Origin: JAHZFN01 sp965149945 | GTDB lineage: Bacteria; Bacillota; Dehalobacteriia; UBA4068; UBA4997 | Length of the DNA: 7,575 nt | Assembly (NCBI GenBank): GCA_965149945.1 | Contig: CBCTTQ010000043.1 | Location: 1-7,575, forward strand | Reading direction: 5' to 3' | Shown here: positions 6,234-7,575 of the stretch, piece by piece | Layout: every line of letters begins with the position of its first letter | Numbering within the stretch: the stretch's first letter is position 1 | Made by a program: the position numbers and the translations under genes | The notes under the pieces: model-generated | Told to the model about the DNA's origin: nothing | The model's input: only the letters and a program-made list of their open reading frames with translations | Database searches by the model: none

Positions 6234-7575
6234 ATGAAGACAAACAGAGTATGCGCGGAACGTCCGCCGTTATTACTGCGTTGGCAGATTTTGATTTACG
6301 CGACGGTGACTGCGGCGATTTGTGTCGGGCAGCACCTGCTGACGAAAGCGGGACCGCTCCAGATGGTGAAAACCGCCTGTGGGATGGTTTTGCTTTTGCT
6401 GGTATATGTGATATTGGGGGCGACACTGCCTTTTTTGCGCCCAAAACGACTGTCTTCTGCGGAAAAGGAGATTTTGTCGGAGGATTCGGTCTATGGAGCG
6501 GGCAGTGGTGAACGGGTGTTGACCATTGAAAAAAACCGGGACGCGTTGTATTGGCGACTGCGATTGTTTCGTAACGCTCAGCGTTCTATCATTTATTCCA
6601 CCATGGATTTTCGGAATGATCACAGCGGCGTGGATGTGCTTTCCGCTTTGTTTGCCGCCGCCGAAAGAGGGGTGCGAGTGCGTCTGCTGGTGGATGGGCT
6701 TCGTTCTTTGGCGTTTTTGCAATCACGGGAGTTTCGAGCCTTTGTGCTCCATGAAAATATTGAGGTGCGGGGATATAATCCGCTGAATTTGCGAAAACCA
6801 TGGCGTTTGCAGGCGCGCCTCCATGACAAGTATATCATTGTGGACGATGAAATTTATACCATCGGCGGACGAAATACCAATGATTTGTTTTTGGGAGAAT
6901 ACAGTCGCCGCCGCCGTAATATTGATCGGGAATTGTTGATTTGGGACGCGGAAAAACAAGGCGCTTCTTTAGTTGTGTTGCGGCAATATTTTGAAACACT
7001 GTGGGCTTCGGGTTGGTGTCGGCGAATTCCTATGAAACGCACGCTTTCTTTGGAACGTGATTGGGAAGCGCTGCGGAATCATTATCGATGGCTGCGGGAA
7101 GCCTATCCGGAAGCTTTTGCTCCGTTAGATTTGTGGAAAATCACCGTACCGGCGGCCAAAGTCACATTGCTGCACAACGCGCAAACACCATACAAAAAAC
7201 CGCCGTTGCTTTGGAAAACAATGATGAAGGTACTGGCAACGGGCGAGGATGTGCTGATTCAGACACCGTATTTGATACTGGACAGCGCTATGGAACGGGA
7301 TTTGGCGGCTTTGACATCAGTTCCTGACCGAAAGGTGCGTGTGGTGACCAACGCCGTAGAGACGGGCGCCAATGCTTGGGGCTGCGCCGATTATTTAAAT
7401 CGGAAACCCCGTATATTGCGTACCGGTATTGAACTTTTTGAATGTGTCAGTCCGCACTCCTGTCATTTAAAATCCATTTTGGTAGACGAACGGCTGAGTT
7501 TGGTCGGTTCTTTCAATTTTGATATGCGCAGCTGCTATTTGGATACGGAATTGATGTTGGCGGTGGATTGTCCCG
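6234..7575 (+). CDS. Phospholipase D/cardiolipin synthase-like membrane protein, 3' end outside window
   Basis: This frame is open from ATG 6234 to the right edge (447 codons, no stop), so the protein is incomplete here, probably by a few dozen residues. Two membrane segments (about 17-36 and 44-66) are followed by two PLD domains. Both catalytic motifs are intact: HxKx4Dx6GGxN with His197, Lys199, Asp204 and Asn214, and HxKx4Dx6GSxN with His411, Lys413, Asp418 and Asn428. GGRNTNDLFLG and GSFNFDMRSCYLDTEL resemble the ClsC (YmdC)-type branch more than the ClsA-type. Such enzymes form cardiolipin or related phospholipids by phosphatidyl transfer in the inner membrane; hydrolysis is the alternative reaction. 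The two motif histidines are 214 residues apart. GGTGAT (6224-6229) is a plausible ribosome binding site; an in-frame GTG at 6222 is less likely. It follows a strong terminator and so needs its own promoter, which I could not identify. Confidence 0.9.
   Translation, partial: MKTNRVCAERPPLLLRWQILIYATVTAAICVGQHLLTKAGPLQMVKTACGMVLLLLVYVILGATLPFLRPKRLSSAEKEILSEDSVYGAGSGERVLTIEKNRDALYWRLRLFRNAQRSIIYSTMDFRNDHSGVDVLSALFAAAERGVRVRLLVDGLRSLAFLQSREFRAFVLHENIEVRGYNPLNLRKPWRLQARLHDKYIIVDDEIYTIGGRNTNDLFLGEYSRRRRNIDRELLIWDAEKQGASLVVLRQYFETLWASGWCRRIPMKRTLSLERDWEALRNHYRWLREAYPEAFAPLDLWKITVPAAKVTLLHNAQTPYKKPPLLWKTMMKVLATGEDVLIQTPYLILDSAMERDLAALTSVPDRKVRVVTNAVETGANAWGCADYLNRKPRILRTGIELFECVSPHSCHLKSILVDERLSLVGSFNFDMRSCYLDTELMLAVDCP

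Noticed and set aside
6058..6722. Overlapping - strand frames of 128 and 149 codons and short + strand frames opposite or inside the PLD-like gene
   Set aside because: The + strand frame from 6234 carries two perfect HKD motifs and stays open to the window edge. The others are shadows with Pro/Ser/Arg- or Gln/His-rich compositions.

Overview
The window reads as ordinary chromosomal DNA of a Gram-positive-type bacterium (Bacillota), most like Clostridia or Negativicutes. I infer this from the gene families (a YoaR-like VanW protein, MltG followed by a U32-family tRNA hydroxylase, a DUF4911-like small protein, a lipoprotein with a 'copper amine oxidase N-terminal' stalk domain), from strong AGGAGG ribosome binding sites, and from the use of TTG as a start codon. 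I cannot name the genus. All supported genes lie on the + strand. No tRNA, rRNA, CRISPR array, insertion sequence, phage gene or attachment site was seen.

Layout. Positions 1-430 are a gene-poor leader with two short inverted repeats. A VanW-domain membrane-anchored protein follows (431-1546). A clear extended -10 promoter (1589-1618) then opens what looks like one transcription unit: mltG (about 1733-2782), a U32 peptidase-family protein of the TrhP/YrrO type (2821-4149), a DUF4911-like small protein (TTG start at 4173, to 4472) and a lipoprotein with a C-terminal stalk domain (4565-5992). It closes at a 14-bp-stem intrinsic terminator (6019-6053). Beyond the terminator are a short region with a possible 22-codon ORF and then a phospholipase D/cardiolipin-synthase-like membrane protein (6234 onward) that runs off the right edge of the window.

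How the genes fit together. Four of the six genes act at, or are exported to, the cell envelope: the VanW protein, the septal-type lytic transglycosylase MltG, the lipoprotein, and the HKD phospholipid-synthesis-type enzyme. TrhP and probably its DUF4911 neighbour belong to tRNA wobble-uridine hydroxylation. The pairing of mltG with trhP genes resembles the yrrL-yrrM-yrrN-yrrO order of Bacillus subtilis, but the methyltransferase gene (yrrM/trmR) is absent at this place. I found no convincing previously undescribed system. The points most worth a second look are the TrhP-DUF4911 pair, the leader and start of mltG, the methionine-rich lipoprotein, and the short ORF after the terminator.
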